Shown here: piece after piece, positions 50,808 to 60,719 of the stretch
Position numbering within the stretch: the first letter of the stretch is position 1
Layout of the letters: every line of letters begins with the position of its first letter
NCBI GenBank assembly: GCA_946558465.1
Contig: CAMNTM010000001.1
Span: forward strand, 310,001 to 374,000
Source: an uncultured Lachnospiraceae bacterium
Lineage (GTDB): Bacteria; Bacillota; Clostridia; Lachnospirales; Lachnospiraceae
Direction: 5' to 3'
Length of the DNA stretch: 64,000 nt
Notes under the pieces: model-generated
What the model was told of the DNA's origin: nothing
The model's database searches: none
Seen by the model: the letters and a program-made list of their open reading frames with translations, nothing else
Position numbers and translations under genes: made by a program

Positions 50808-51518
50808 TTATCGGAATAAATTATGATCACTCAGCTTATATCTATAAGCAATACACTGCTTCATCAAATCCGAGACCTTTATTATTTCATACCCTCCCCT
50901 TTTTAGGGCGGGAATAATCAAATCAAGCGCAGCAGCGGTTTGGCAGTGCATCGTATGAAGAAGAATAATTTTTCCACTTAATTCTTCATTTTCCATGATA
51001 TTATCATATATCTTTTCTTCCTTAACTCCTGTCCAATCCTCGCTGTCTACCGACCAGCCGACAGGTACAAGCCCTTTCTTTTTAACCACTTTTACCAAAT
51101 GTTCATTATACTTTCCGTATGGAAATCTGAACAATCTGATTCTTTCTCCAATAATCCTCTCTGCCAGACGCTCTACGCATTCGATCTCTTCACAAACTTC
51201 TTCGTCTGTCAACTCCAGCATATTTGTGTGACTGAATCCATGATTTCCTATTTCATGTCCATTTTCAAATATTTTACGAAAAGTCTCCGGTTCCTTTTCT
51301 ATCCAATCCCCTACTGCAAAAAATGTAGCTTTCACTCCGTGTTTTTCCAGCTTCTCCAAAATCTCAGCTGTATAATCATAACCATCATCAAAAGATAAAG
51401 CTATCTTTTTTCCTCTAAAAAGATGAACCTCTCTGATCACCATAGGAGAAACAAATATCTGCTTAACAACACGTAGACATGCAGTAAATCTTTGGATATA
51501 TCTGGCATAATTTGTCAC
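50808..51518 (-). CDS. Polysaccharide deacetylase, NodB/CE4 family
   Basis: A 236-aa protein with IALSFDDGYDYTAEIL near residues 39-54 (TFDDG-type motif 1), NGHEIGNHGFSHTN near 85-98 (metal-binding HxxxH) and LFRFPYGKYN near 128-137. The standard CE4 motifs predict deacetylation of N-acetylated sugars. The start is a GTG nine bases after GGAG. No signal peptide is visible, so it may act on an intracellular glycan intermediate. Confidence 0.9.
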   Translation of the reverse strand: MTNYARYIQRFTACLRVVKQIFVSPMVIREVHLFRGKKIALSFDDGYDYTAEILEKLEKHGVKATFFAVGDWIEKEPETFRKIFENGHEIGNHGFSHTNMLELTDEEVCEEIECVERLAERIIGERIRLFRFPYGKYNEHLVKVVKKKGLVPVGWSVDSEDWTGVKEEKIYDNIMENEELSGKIILLHTMHCQTAAALDLIIPALKRGGYEIIKVSDLMKQCIAYRYKLSDHNLFR

Positions 51519-51575
51519 GTCAATTCACTCCCATTAATTAAATAGCATGTTAATTTTTAAATTATATAGATTTCT

Positions 51576-52550
51576 CTATTTCCTGAATATTGGATACACT
51601 CTTTTAATTACCCAGGTATTTTCCAAACAAACCCACAGTGAATCCTTCAGTACCTTATAAATTTTTAGCTCACCGCATTTGTACAACAGAACTAATGCTT
51701 TTACTGCCTGTTTTTTACGATTATATTTTAATGAAATCATATATCTTCGTCTTGCCTTCCAACGTAATATACGGTTTCGAGACGCTTTATCCCGAATTTG
51801 ACAAATATCTGCAATCTCGTCCACCATATGTTCATAGTCCGAGTATTTTTGCTCTTCCTCTTCCTGGGTCAATACTGTTCTTGAATGGCTTCCTTCTCTC
51901 ACACAGACGCCATACAATTTTTCCGGAATTGTAGGACATTTATACCGAAACATATAGGGCAAAAGCATCTGAAAATTCTGTCCCACATTATATTCCGGTA
52001 TATGCCTCTCAGGATATATTTTGAAAAAGCATTCTGACTTCACCATATAGCAGCCGCAGCATACAAATGTTTTAAATTCTAAAATATCCCAAAACAGGTC
52101 TTCTTTGGATAAATCTCCCGTCTTCTCATCTGCTCTTAAAGTTTCTCCTGTTAATTCATCGTAATAATAGGATAACGTTCTGACACATTGATATTGCGGA
52201 TGAGATTTTAAAAACATGACTCTTTTTTCTATTGATTCAGGCATCAATATATCATCACTGTCCGGCCAAATCAAGTATTCGCCTGTCACATATGCAAGGC
52301 CCTGATTGATTGCCGCAGATGCATTCTTATGTTTCCCCTGCACAATCATATATTTATAACCCTTATCTGAGAAATTTTTACGGAAGCTCTCCGCAACTTG
52401 AATCGTTCTATCTGTTGAGCCGTCGTCTACAAGAATCATCTCAACATTTGAATAAGTCTGCTTCAGCACAGAATTCAGCATTGGCTGCAGATGAAATTCA
52501 CCATTATATACCGGCGTAACAACAGAAACCTTACCTTCAATAAATTTCAT
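51576..52550 (-). CDS. GT2 family glycosyltransferase
   Basis: A 324-aa GT-A glycosyltransferase: VSVVTPVYNGEFHLQPMLNS at the start, LVDDGSTDRTIQ near 38 and YLIWPDSDDILMP near 95 (DxD). It is more distant from the other GT2 proteins of the operon and has no obvious membrane segment. GAGG lies eight bases before the ATG. Confidence 0.9.
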   Translation of the reverse strand: MKFIEGKVSVVTPVYNGEFHLQPMLNSVLKQTYSNVEMILVDDGSTDRTIQVAESFRKNFSDKGYKYMIVQGKHKNASAAINQGLAYVTGEYLIWPDSDDILMPESIEKRVMFLKSHPQYQCVRTLSYYYDELTGETLRADEKTGDLSKEDLFWDILEFKTFVCCGCYMVKSECFFKIYPERHIPEYNVGQNFQMLLPYMFRYKCPTIPEKLYGVCVREGSHSRTVLTQEEEEQKYSDYEHMVDEIADICQIRDKASRNRILRWKARRRYMISLKYNRKKQAVKALVLLYKCGELKIYKVLKDSLWVCLENTWVIKRVYPIFRK

Positions 52551-52590
52551 CTCGTTTTCCTCTACTTCCTGTTCTCAACTCCAAAAACTT

Positions 52591-54297
52591 TTACTTCACT
52601 TGTATAATTTTCTGATTTTCAATCCTGTATACAAAATCACATTCATTTGCCAGACTTACATGATGTGTGGCTATAAGTATCGTTTTCTTCCCTTTCATTT
52701 CCCGTATAGAATCTATCACCGCTTTTTCAGTATCCATATCCAATGCGGCTGTTGCTTCATCCATAACCAAAATCTCAAAATTCTTGTATAAAGCTCTTGC
52801 CAGTGCAATTCTTTGACGTTGTCCGCCCGAAATCACAGTCCCATTATCACCTACTAATGTATGTATTCCATCTGGCATTTTCTTTACATCTTCCCATATT
52901 TGCGCACATTTTAGACAATCGACCACTTTTTCATCATCTATCTCATACTCATTATCAAAAAAAGCTACATTGTCACGAATTGTCTCTCCATTCAAATATA
53001 CAATCTGAGGAATATAACTTACAATATTTCCAAGATCTGCCTTACAAAATCCTTGTGAGTCTCTTTGAGATACAATATCATAATCATCATAGAAAATACT
53101 TCCGGCCTGAGGCTGTAATAATCCAAGTATCAAGTCTAAAAATGTTGTCTTTCCTATCCCCGACATCCCTACAATTGCCGCTGAACATCCTGCCGGAATC
53201 TCTATAGCTGCATTTTTAAATATTTTCGTCTGTTCATTATAATCAAAAGACAAATTTCTAACATAAAGGCCTTTCTCAAATGTCAGCTCTTTACGCCTGG
53301 TATCCTTAGTTCTTGCTTCCTCCGCCTTTATCTTATCATATCGGAGAAGACATTGCTTCAACTCATCATATGACTTTTTTGAAAATTCCACATTATTTAA
53401 CCCATTTACAATGCTATATGCTATCGGCACCATTTTAATCAACACTGTAATATATACGACCATAGATGAGATAACAAATACCATATTTTCCTGCGGTCCA
53501 CACAAAAAAAGAGCCAGGATAATAAACAAAGCTGCCATAACCAAGTTTTGCATAATCATACTGATAATACTATTCTTATATTGAAATTCCTTCTGCGCCT
53601 GTGCATATTCCAAGCTTACACTCTTATATCTTTCAAGTATCACATCTGAACGGCTGCTTATTTTCATCTCCTTAAAAATACCGTGTGCAATGGCAACCTG
53701 TGCATTTGCCTTAATTGCATATCTTCTGCTCTTTTCACCATATCCTTTCATTTTTACATGATTTTGAAAAAAAATAATCAAAATAAACAGCAGAAATCCC
53801 ACACAGCTTATTACACCAATCCATTTTGAAAGATAAACCAAAACCACAAAATATTCTATAATAGTAATTACATTAACCCAAATCCCGATACACGATACGA
53901 TAATTTCCATACATTTTGCTGTATCACCACGAACCATAGACTGCGCCTGAGCCGCACTCTTTTCATTGTGATGCTCTATATCTTCTTTTATCTGCAGTTC
54001 ATATATCTTTACCGATAGCTTTTGTGCTCCGTTATACACAAGCCGGCTGGAAATTCTACACTTATATATTTCAAAAACCCCTCTTAGCACAGTTATGATT
54101 CCCATAGAAAATGTAAATATTATTAATTCTTTCGACACCTTTTTTTCATAAATAATTGTATTAATAATATAGAGAATTACTGAGAAGCCAAAAATATCTA
54201 TAATAGGACTCAAAAAACTTAAGACAGCTAAAATTTTCCAGTTTTTATCTTCTTCCTTGTCTAAAATTCCAATCAAAAATCTAAACATTTTTATCAT
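52591..54297 (-). CDS. ABC exporter, fused membrane and ATPase domains
   Basis: A 568-aa half-transporter. Six membrane helices (residues about 20-320) are followed by an ATPase domain with Walker A GMSGIGKTT near 375, Q-loop IPQIVYL near 430, signature ISGGQRQRIALARA near 490, Walker B LVMDEATAALD and H-loop ATHH. The MsbA/PglK-like layout and its place among glycosyltransferases suggest it flips a lipid-linked oligosaccharide. AAGGAGAG precedes the ATG. Confidence 0.9.
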   Translation of the reverse strand: MIKMFRFLIGILDKEEDKNWKILAVLSFLSPIIDIFGFSVILYIINTIIYEKKVSKELIIFTFSMGIITVLRGVFEIYKCRISSRLVYNGAQKLSVKIYELQIKEDIEHHNEKSAAQAQSMVRGDTAKCMEIIVSCIGIWVNVITIIEYFVVLVYLSKWIGVISCVGFLLFILIIFFQNHVKMKGYGEKSRRYAIKANAQVAIAHGIFKEMKISSRSDVILERYKSVSLEYAQAQKEFQYKNSIISMIMQNLVMAALFIILALFLCGPQENMVFVISSMVVYITVLIKMVPIAYSIVNGLNNVEFSKKSYDELKQCLLRYDKIKAEEARTKDTRRKELTFEKGLYVRNLSFDYNEQTKIFKNAAIEIPAGCSAAIVGMSGIGKTTFLDLILGLLQPQAGSIFYDDYDIVSQRDSQGFCKADLGNIVSYIPQIVYLNGETIRDNVAFFDNEYEIDDEKVVDCLKCAQIWEDVKKMPDGIHTLVGDNGTVISGGQRQRIALARALYKNFEILVMDEATAALDMDTEKAVIDSIREMKGKKTILIATHHVSLANECDFVYRIENQKIIQVK

Positions 54298-54312
54298 ATT
54301 ATTATTCTCTCC

Positions 54313-55440
54313 TTAAATCCTGCTTTTCCAAAGCTGTCTGAACCTCCTCCCTATTACACTCACGCCCCTTAACATTTTTACGAAGTACGAAAATGGTAAT
54401 ATTCTGTATAATATCATAAATAACCGGCGCGTTTTCGCAGCGCATGTAGGTGCGAGCAGCCGCGGCTGCAAGATATCCTTTCTCTCACATTCGAACCAGT
54501 ACGCTTTATCCTTAACCATTTTCCATATTTCTTTTGCCTTATCTGTATGAACAATCACCATAGAGGTACCCATTCCGTCGTCCATCTTTGGTCTGACATT
54601 TTCAATATTCCAGAAATCGCCAATTGTAAAATCACTCATTCGGTTCGTGTCACAAAACCTGCATCTATGACAGGCCGGCCGTAATATATAATCTGCAAAA
54701 TACATCTTACAGTAAATATTATGCCCAAGCTCACTTGCATACTCTGTTCCGCCTGCCACATAGGAACATGTCTGTCCATTATCTTTATTTCTTTTGTCAC
54801 GAAAGTAAAACTCCGTCACTTCCCCTCCATGTCTATGTTCTAAATATTTTATATAGGATTTCCATATTCCAGGAGACGCCGCCCCATAGCATACTAAATC
54901 TGCCGTGATAAGCGTACGGTATGATTTCTTTAGATAAAGCAGCAAAGCATATACCTGGCAGGGTGTTCCACAAAACAATACCCATTGGTTTTTCTTAAGC
55001 CGTTCTTGAATTCTGCAATATATTCCCTCCATATTGCTCTGGACATATTTTGTCTTTTTTATTCTCTCAAGCTGCTGCAAATCGCATGCTTCTATATGGG
55101 CAACCTCCATATCTCTATTATAAGCAGCTCCATATATTACACCATTTTTTTCAAGAACATACTGTGCAAGAATAGAGAACATTCCGCCGGAAGAACTAGA
55201 ATATCTGATTTTTTCATCTTTTATCTGTACTCCCAAATATAAATTATCACCGTTCTTTCTACTTTTATTTATAATAGGACACACTTGCCCGCATCTCCCG
55301 CAATCCGTACATTTTTTCTCATCAATCTGCGGATACAAAAAACCTTCGTTATCCTGCACCATATGTATCGCACCTGCATGGCATATGTCTACACATGCAC
55401 CGCATCCGCAGCATTCCGTTTTATTTGTGCACAATTTCAT
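54313..55440 (-). CDS. Iron-sulfur FrhB-family protein of the glycan locus
   Basis: A 375-aa protein. Residues 1-55 carry two ferredoxin-type clusters (CCGCGACVDICHAGAI and CTDCGRCGQVCPI). The remainder is the FrhB/FdhB-like domain with FCGTPCQVYAL near 160 and CHRCRFCDTNRMSDFTIGDF near 265. Such proteins often sit beside pyruvyl transferases in exopolysaccharide clusters, as here; their role is unclear. ATG 55440 with GGGGAG is preferred over a 13-codon longer frame. Confidence 0.85.
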   Translation of the reverse strand: MKLCTNKTECCGCGACVDICHAGAIHMVQDNEGFLYPQIDEKKCTDCGRCGQVCPIINKSRKNGDNLYLGVQIKDEKIRYSSSSGGMFSILAQYVLEKNGVIYGAAYNRDMEVAHIEACDLQQLERIKKTKYVQSNMEGIYCRIQERLKKNQWVLFCGTPCQVYALLLYLKKSYRTLITADLVCYGAASPGIWKSYIKYLEHRHGGEVTEFYFRDKRNKDNGQTCSYVAGGTEYASELGHNIYCKMYFADYILRPACHRCRFCDTNRMSDFTIGDFWNIENVRPKMDDGMGTSMVIVHTDKAKEIWKMVKDKAYWFECERKDILQPRLLAPTCAAKTRRLFMILYRILPFSYFVKMLRGVSVIGRRFRQLWKSRI

Positions 55441-55465
55441 ATTGTCTCCCCGTATAAAACCAATA

Positions 55466-56587
55466 TCAGTTATTATCAATCAATATATTTTTCAATAAAT
55501 ATTTTTTCGATGAATAAACTTTCTCGTTTATTTTTTTCTTTACTGTATCCCATTTTATATATGCATCTATCTCTTCCGCCGTGTCACTTTGATATACCCT
55601 GCCTTCCAGCCCGCAGGTCTGCAGTACATTTGCTATTCTTGCATTATAGCTGCTGTGTCGAAATGCAAAAAACTTTTTCTGATAGATAATACTGAATACA
55701 ACACCGTGAAACGAATTGGTTACAACATAATCCGCCCTATGGATATATCCTAAAAATTCTGCCGGACCTGCTGTATAATCTACATAAAAATCATGATCCT
55801 TTTCCTTATCTGCTCTCAGCTCAATAACCGAAAGCTTTTTTTCTTCTGATATTTTTTTTACATAATCAATAATTTCTCGATTCTTTTCGGTAACATATAA
55901 AAGAATATATCCTTTTTGCTTTGGTTTCTTTTCTACTTCCTCCCAGGATTCCTTATCTAGCAAAAGTACCGGATCTACAACTACCGGAATATCTTTCTGA
56001 TAAAATTTCTTCACATAAGGAACTGCCTCCCTTTCCCGAAGAGAGACGACATCCACACAACTAAGCATCTCTGAAAAGTCCCTGTTATACTTCGCATCAA
56101 GCCTTCCCCCTCCTAAGCTGGCCGCGTATGCAATTACTTTCTCTTTTCTTTTATTATAAAATCCCCCAAAATACACCTTTCTAAGACCGCAGGTAATATC
56201 TGGATTCCAAATCTGATCACTTCCAACAATGTAATCCTGATATGGAAGTGCTTTCAGCTGAAAAGAAAAAAACATTTTTTTTCGGTCTTCTTCGCAAAGA
56301 TAACACTTTCTAAAACTCGCCATATTGGCCCTTAATTTAAAAAAATCTTTTCCCATACGTACATGTGTCTTCCATCTTTTAAAACCCAGCCATAAACAGC
56401 CTGCTATTCCCTTAATTGGAATGTATGGAATCCACCAGTGTCTTCCTGTCATAAAAAATGGCTCGTAGCGAACAATCTCTGCTTTTATTCCACTTTCATT
56501 CAAATATCTTTTCAAACCATATGCCTGCAGCATAGCTCCATAATTGTCTGAACAATGAAACGTTATAATTCCAACTCTTCGCTTCAA
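55466..56587 (-). CDS. Polysaccharide pyruvyl transferase
   Basis: A 373-aa protein beginning VGIITFHCSDNYGAMLQAYG, with YIVGSDQIWNPD near 130 and YVVTNSFHGVVFSIIYQKKF near 295. These match the CsaB/pyruvyl-transferase family that transfers pyruvate from phosphoenolpyruvate to sugars. It is adjacent to the FrhB-type gene, a recurring pair. Confidence 0.87.
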   Translation of the reverse strand: MKRRVGIITFHCSDNYGAMLQAYGLKRYLNESGIKAEIVRYEPFFMTGRHWWIPYIPIKGIAGCLWLGFKRWKTHVRMGKDFFKLRANMASFRKCYLCEEDRKKMFFSFQLKALPYQDYIVGSDQIWNPDITCGLRKVYFGGFYNKRKEKVIAYAASLGGGRLDAKYNRDFSEMLSCVDVVSLREREAVPYVKKFYQKDIPVVVDPVLLLDKESWEEVEKKPKQKGYILLYVTEKNREIIDYVKKISEEKKLSVIELRADKEKDHDFYVDYTAGPAEFLGYIHRADYVVTNSFHGVVFSIIYQKKFFAFRHSSYNARIANVLQTCGLEGRVYQSDTAEEIDAYIKWDTVKKKINEKVYSSKKYLLKNILIDNN

Positions 56588-56608
56588 TTTACCTTCCTCC
56601 TGATAAAA

Positions 56609-57643
56609 TCATAAAAATATTTTCACCGGCCTCTGACGCATTTTCCATAAATCATCTAGTATCTCCTGTATTATACTCAATACTATTCTACAAGGAACAT
56701 ATAACGGATAACAAAAAAAGCAGGTAAAGTATAATGCTTTCATATCCCTTCCAATTTTCTGAAATAGTGGATATGTTCTTTCGATTACAGCTTGATTTTT
56801 TATACTTTGGCTTCCTTCCTTATCTCCACTTCTTTTTAATCTCGAAAAACTTTTTATCATCTGATGGATAAGCATCCTTTCCCAGACTAATGCATACTGA
56901 GTTTTATTTTTCTCATATTCTTTATCTCTTATGGTTCTGCTGCATTCAAAATATTGTTCTCTTTTCATCATATCCTCGGAATGTGTCGCACTATCAGCCC
57001 GCATTCTATAATAATACCAGCTTTGGCGGCAATAGGCCGTCTTTACATGTTTACAAGCCATAAAATACATAAACAATGTATCTTCACCATAGCTTAGATT
57101 TTTATCAAACCTTAATTCTCCTATGCTTTTTATATCAAACATTTTTCCGCCGATATTTGACATTTCTTCCTGATATCTTAAATGAAACCACTCTTCAGAC
57201 TGTTCCCCGCACCCTACTATCCAAGAGTCCCCCTCTTCTTTGGCTGCCTCTCTTTCAAGCTGTTTCATCTGAAAATTATTTTCCTTTCTGCAATTACACA
57301 TTATAATTTCTGCATGCTGCCTGCGTGCCTGGCAAATAAACTTTTCTATTAAAAACTGCGGTATAGCGTCATCGGCATCCAAAAAGAAAACATATTCCCC
57401 CTCTGCTATATCCAGCCCGCGGTTTCTAGCTTCTGAAACTCCTGCGTTTGCCTGCTCAATCAAGCGAATTCTTTTATCACATCTGCTCAGCTCTTTACAT
57501 ATATCCAGGCTTCTGTCTTCAGAACCATCTTCAATTATAAGAATCTCTAAGTTACGATACGTTTGATTCATTACCGATCTAACACATTGCTCAATATAGT
57601 GTTCCTCGTTATATACAGGGATAATAACCGACACCTTTTCCAC
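56609..57643 (-). CDS. GT2 family glycosyltransferase
   Basis: A 344-aa GT-A enzyme: VSVIIPVYNEEHYIEQCVRS, IIEDGSEDRSLD and VFFLDADDAIP (DxD), then SYGEDTLFMYFMACK (GED motif) near 190 and YYYRMRADSATHS near 213. It is closely related to the next gene and to the 49.7-kb gene, suggesting duplication within the locus. Confidence 0.9.
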   Translation of the reverse strand: MEKVSVIIPVYNEEHYIEQCVRSVMNQTYRNLEILIIEDGSEDRSLDICKELSRCDKRIRLIEQANAGVSEARNRGLDIAEGEYVFFLDADDAIPQFLIEKFICQARRQHAEIIMCNCRKENNFQMKQLEREAAKEEGDSWIVGCGEQSEEWFHLRYQEEMSNIGGKMFDIKSIGELRFDKNLSYGEDTLFMYFMACKHVKTAYCRQSWYYYRMRADSATHSEDMMKREQYFECSRTIRDKEYEKNKTQYALVWERMLIHQMIKSFSRLKRSGDKEGSQSIKNQAVIERTYPLFQKIGRDMKALYFTCFFCYPLYVPCRIVLSIIQEILDDLWKMRQRPVKIFL

Positions 57644-57652
57644 ATTTTTACC

Positions 57653-58699
57653 TCACGTTTTCTTCATTTTATGTTTCACGTTCCTTAGTCTTTCTTTAAT
57701 TCTGGGATAACTGATGAGCCAGGAACATATCACATAAAATGGCTGATAGATAGGATAACAATAAAATAATAAATACAGCTCCAGTTTTTCAAACCAGTTA
57801 TCTCGAATATACACCTCTGTTTTTTTCTCAATCCTCACTAGTTCTTTTACATAATTCATTAATTTATCATCATGTTTACTTTTTCCTATTCTATACCATT
57901 TTATCATCGCATTCAGAATCGCTTTTTCGCAGAGTACAGCTTTCGACATTCTTGAATTTTTAATTTCGCATTCACGAATACAGCAATACGCATCATATCT
58001 GCTTTGACATGTTGATACTGTAAAATTTTTCGAGATTCCCTTACCATGCTCTCTATGGTAATACCAATCACAACATAGAACAGAAACTGCCGCTCCACCA
58101 GCAATTACCTGATAAATAAATAAGGTATCCTCACCATTCACCAGCCTTTCATCAAACCTTACACTCTGCACTGCTTCACGCCTGATTAATTTCCCTCCCA
58201 TTATATACAGCATTGCTTCACGATTCCCGTATAAAAGATAATCTATTGCTTCTTCCATTTTCAAATATATATACCTTTTTTCGCCGAATACCTCTCTTTG
58301 CCAGCCTGCTGGTTTTTCAAAAACACTATCTCCTCTGCCGCAATGTGTTACAGCCGCCATACCCGCCTTCTTTTTCTTCAATAATAAATGGAGTTCCTCC
58401 AGCAGTCGTGGATGAATCACATCATCGCTGTCCAAAAAAAACAGATACTGTCCTTTTGCTTTTTCCAGCCCTCTGTTCCTGGCAGCGGATACTCCTATGT
58501 GTTCCTGGCGGATAATAATAAAACGCTCATCCTTTTTACATATGTCCTCACATATTTCTCTGCTCCCATCGTCAGACCCATCGTCTATCAAAAGCGCCTC
58601 AAAGCATTTATAAGTCTGCTCCAAAACAGATTTTATGCATTCCTCAATATATTGTGCCGAATTATAAACAGGTATGATAATCGAAATCAAATCTCCCAT
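57653..58699 (-). CDS. GT2 family glycosyltransferase
   Basis: A 348-aa GT-A enzyme: LISIIIPVYNSAQYIEECIK, LIDDGSDDGSRE and YLFFLDSDDVIHP (DxD), with NGEDTLFIYQVIAGG near 185. The ATG at 58699 has GAGG nine bases upstream. It has the same architecture as the gene immediately downstream. Confidence 0.9.
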   Translation of the reverse strand: MGDLISIIIPVYNSAQYIEECIKSVLEQTYKCFEALLIDDGSDDGSREICEDICKKDERFIIIRQEHIGVSAARNRGLEKAKGQYLFFLDSDDVIHPRLLEELHLLLKKKKAGMAAVTHCGRGDSVFEKPAGWQREVFGEKRYIYLKMEEAIDYLLYGNREAMLYIMGGKLIRREAVQSVRFDERLVNGEDTLFIYQVIAGGAAVSVLCCDWYYHREHGKGISKNFTVSTCQSRYDAYCCIRECEIKNSRMSKAVLCEKAILNAMIKWYRIGKSKHDDKLMNYVKELVRIEKKTEVYIRDNWFEKLELYLLFYCYPIYQPFYVICSWLISYPRIKERLRNVKHKMKKT

Positions 58700-58727
58700 A
58701 TCCATTATCCTCTTTAGTTAAAAGATA

Positions 58728-60719
58728 TTATATAGAAAAAACTCTTTTCAGGAACGCTCTTGCCTTAAATATACTTAACCAGCCCCTTACTCTTATGTGA
58801 AAGAACAGGCTCATTTTTCGCCGCTGAAATATATTTACCGCTTCTTGACAATCCGGATTCCAATCCATAATTAATAACTGTGCAAAATATCGGCTCTTGT
58901 TCCGCTCGAACTTTTTTACATCAAATACAACGGAAAATTTTTCTAATGTTCCAAACCCATAAAGCACCGCCTCGGTCCGGATACATTTATTACATTCTCC
59001 ACAATTATCTCTGAGCGCGTAGATACAAGGATGAAGATACTTATATGCCTGTAGAAATCCAGATAGTTCTTTTAATTTCTGTCCACGAGAAAATGCTCCG
59101 CCGCTGGAGTAAAATACTGTACACTCTGTTTCAAAACAGGCAAGGGGCGCCAACTCATAATAACCAGCCATCTCTTCAAAAAAGCTAAATTTTGAAAATG
59201 CATCGCTCGATGAATTTAAGAAAACTCCAAACAGTTTCTGTAACGCCAGTACAACAGATGCATGACGGAACGGCTGCACAGAAATGAAAGTCTCAGATAA
59301 AATCTCCTGAAGATTCGTATCTATTCCGACTACCTCCAGCCCATTTTCCGATGCAAATCCATTTTCCGCCTTCTCAACCATTTTATCAAGAGTCTCTTTA
59401 CAGCACTCACCCTCTATAGCCCCGTTACTGGTAATAAGAAGATGGGTAAGCTTATGTTTTTTCCCTTCTGTATGTAGATTCTGCATACAGGTAAACATAC
59501 TGTCTACACCGCTCGTCCACCCGGTTCCTACCGCCTCGGCGCACTCTAAAGGTTTTTCCGTTGGTTTCGCACAGACTTTCATTCTGTGAAAGCATGATAT
59601 ATTTCCGGACATCATCGGAATTAAATAATGATTAATCTGGTACAATAAACGCTTTGTCACTGGCGCTTCACATTTAATGTCCATCTCATTACGCATAGCC
59701 GTTGTAAGCAGGCCTGCAACAAAAGCATCCGCTCTGTCCACCGTCAAATATCTTTCGTACGACTCCTTCACTGAAAACCACATGAGTTCCTCTTTGTTTC
59801 CCATCTTAACCTTTGCACATAAACGTGCCTCACCTGACAGCTCTTGAATATATGGAATACCAATATGAATCGAATGCCTCTTATTTTCCAAATCCTCATT
59901 TTGTTTTTTCTCTTCTCCCGCTTCTCTACCTGAAAGGTAAAAACAAAGCGATTCTGTAGAAGCATAATTCACCGTCAGCAAATCATAATAGGAAGCTCTT
60001 TCGAGATCAATTTTAAAATGCGCCGCATCATATTCGGCAGGAATCAGATATACTGCAAATAACCGCTGCAGCGCAAGAGCGCCTGCAAGATTCCAAAACG
60101 AATGTACCTTACAAAGTTTACCTGTAAGTAGATTGCCGAAGTTTGTATTGACAAAGATACACTCTAGCTTGTGCTCCTTTGCTATATCTTCAGCCTGCTT
60201 ACATTTTTCCCGAAAGCTGATACTGCGCAAAGGTTCACAGGAGGATTCAAAATTAAATACAGCTATATGTGTCAGAGGATATTCGCTTCCCTTTCCATTC
60301 TTCGTAATAGTATATGCAGAATACTTTTCTTCAAAATACACCGTGCCGACTGCTGCCTTATTTGGCTATATTTCTACTGTAAGAGGTGCGTGAATCTGAA
60401 TTAGAGACAGGCGGCCTGCTAAAGCTAATGCCGGTATCATATAATTACTTAATTGATAATGTAAACGCTCAGACACAGCCTCTTTACATACAATATCATA
60501 TTCCTCCTGTATGGCAATAGGAAATACAGCCATCACAAAAGCATCCGCCCGTCCGGTACACAAGTATTCATCCTGCGTACTGTCTACCGAGAACCACAGC
60601 GTAATACTGCTCTCTTTTATTCTAATATCTGCACAGAGTCTTGAAGCTTTAGATTCCCTTACTATGTAAGTTTTCCCGATTCGGATTTCTCCCTTTTTAT
60701 TTCTTTCCTCTCCTGCCAT
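58728..60719 (-). pseudogene. Tandem-duplicated PP-loop-like protein interrupted by TAG
   Basis: A 663-codon frame from ATG 60719 (GAGGAAAGGAT upstream) with an in-frame TAG at 60366-60368 (codon 118). Before it, 117 aa include WFSV and RADAFV; after it, the frame continues with AVGTVYFEEKYSAYTITKNG. The second half repeats the same protein: WFSV, RADAFV, RLLYQINHYLIP, then AVGTGWTSGVDSMFTC, a PP-loop-like SGxDS motif, and CGECNKCIRT. So two copies of one about 300-residue domain are fused; the first has lost its PP-loop. The PP-loop and CxxC suggest a QueC/AsnB-like ATP pyrophosphatase of unknown substrate. It overlaps the GT4 gene by 23 bases. Confidence 0.65.
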
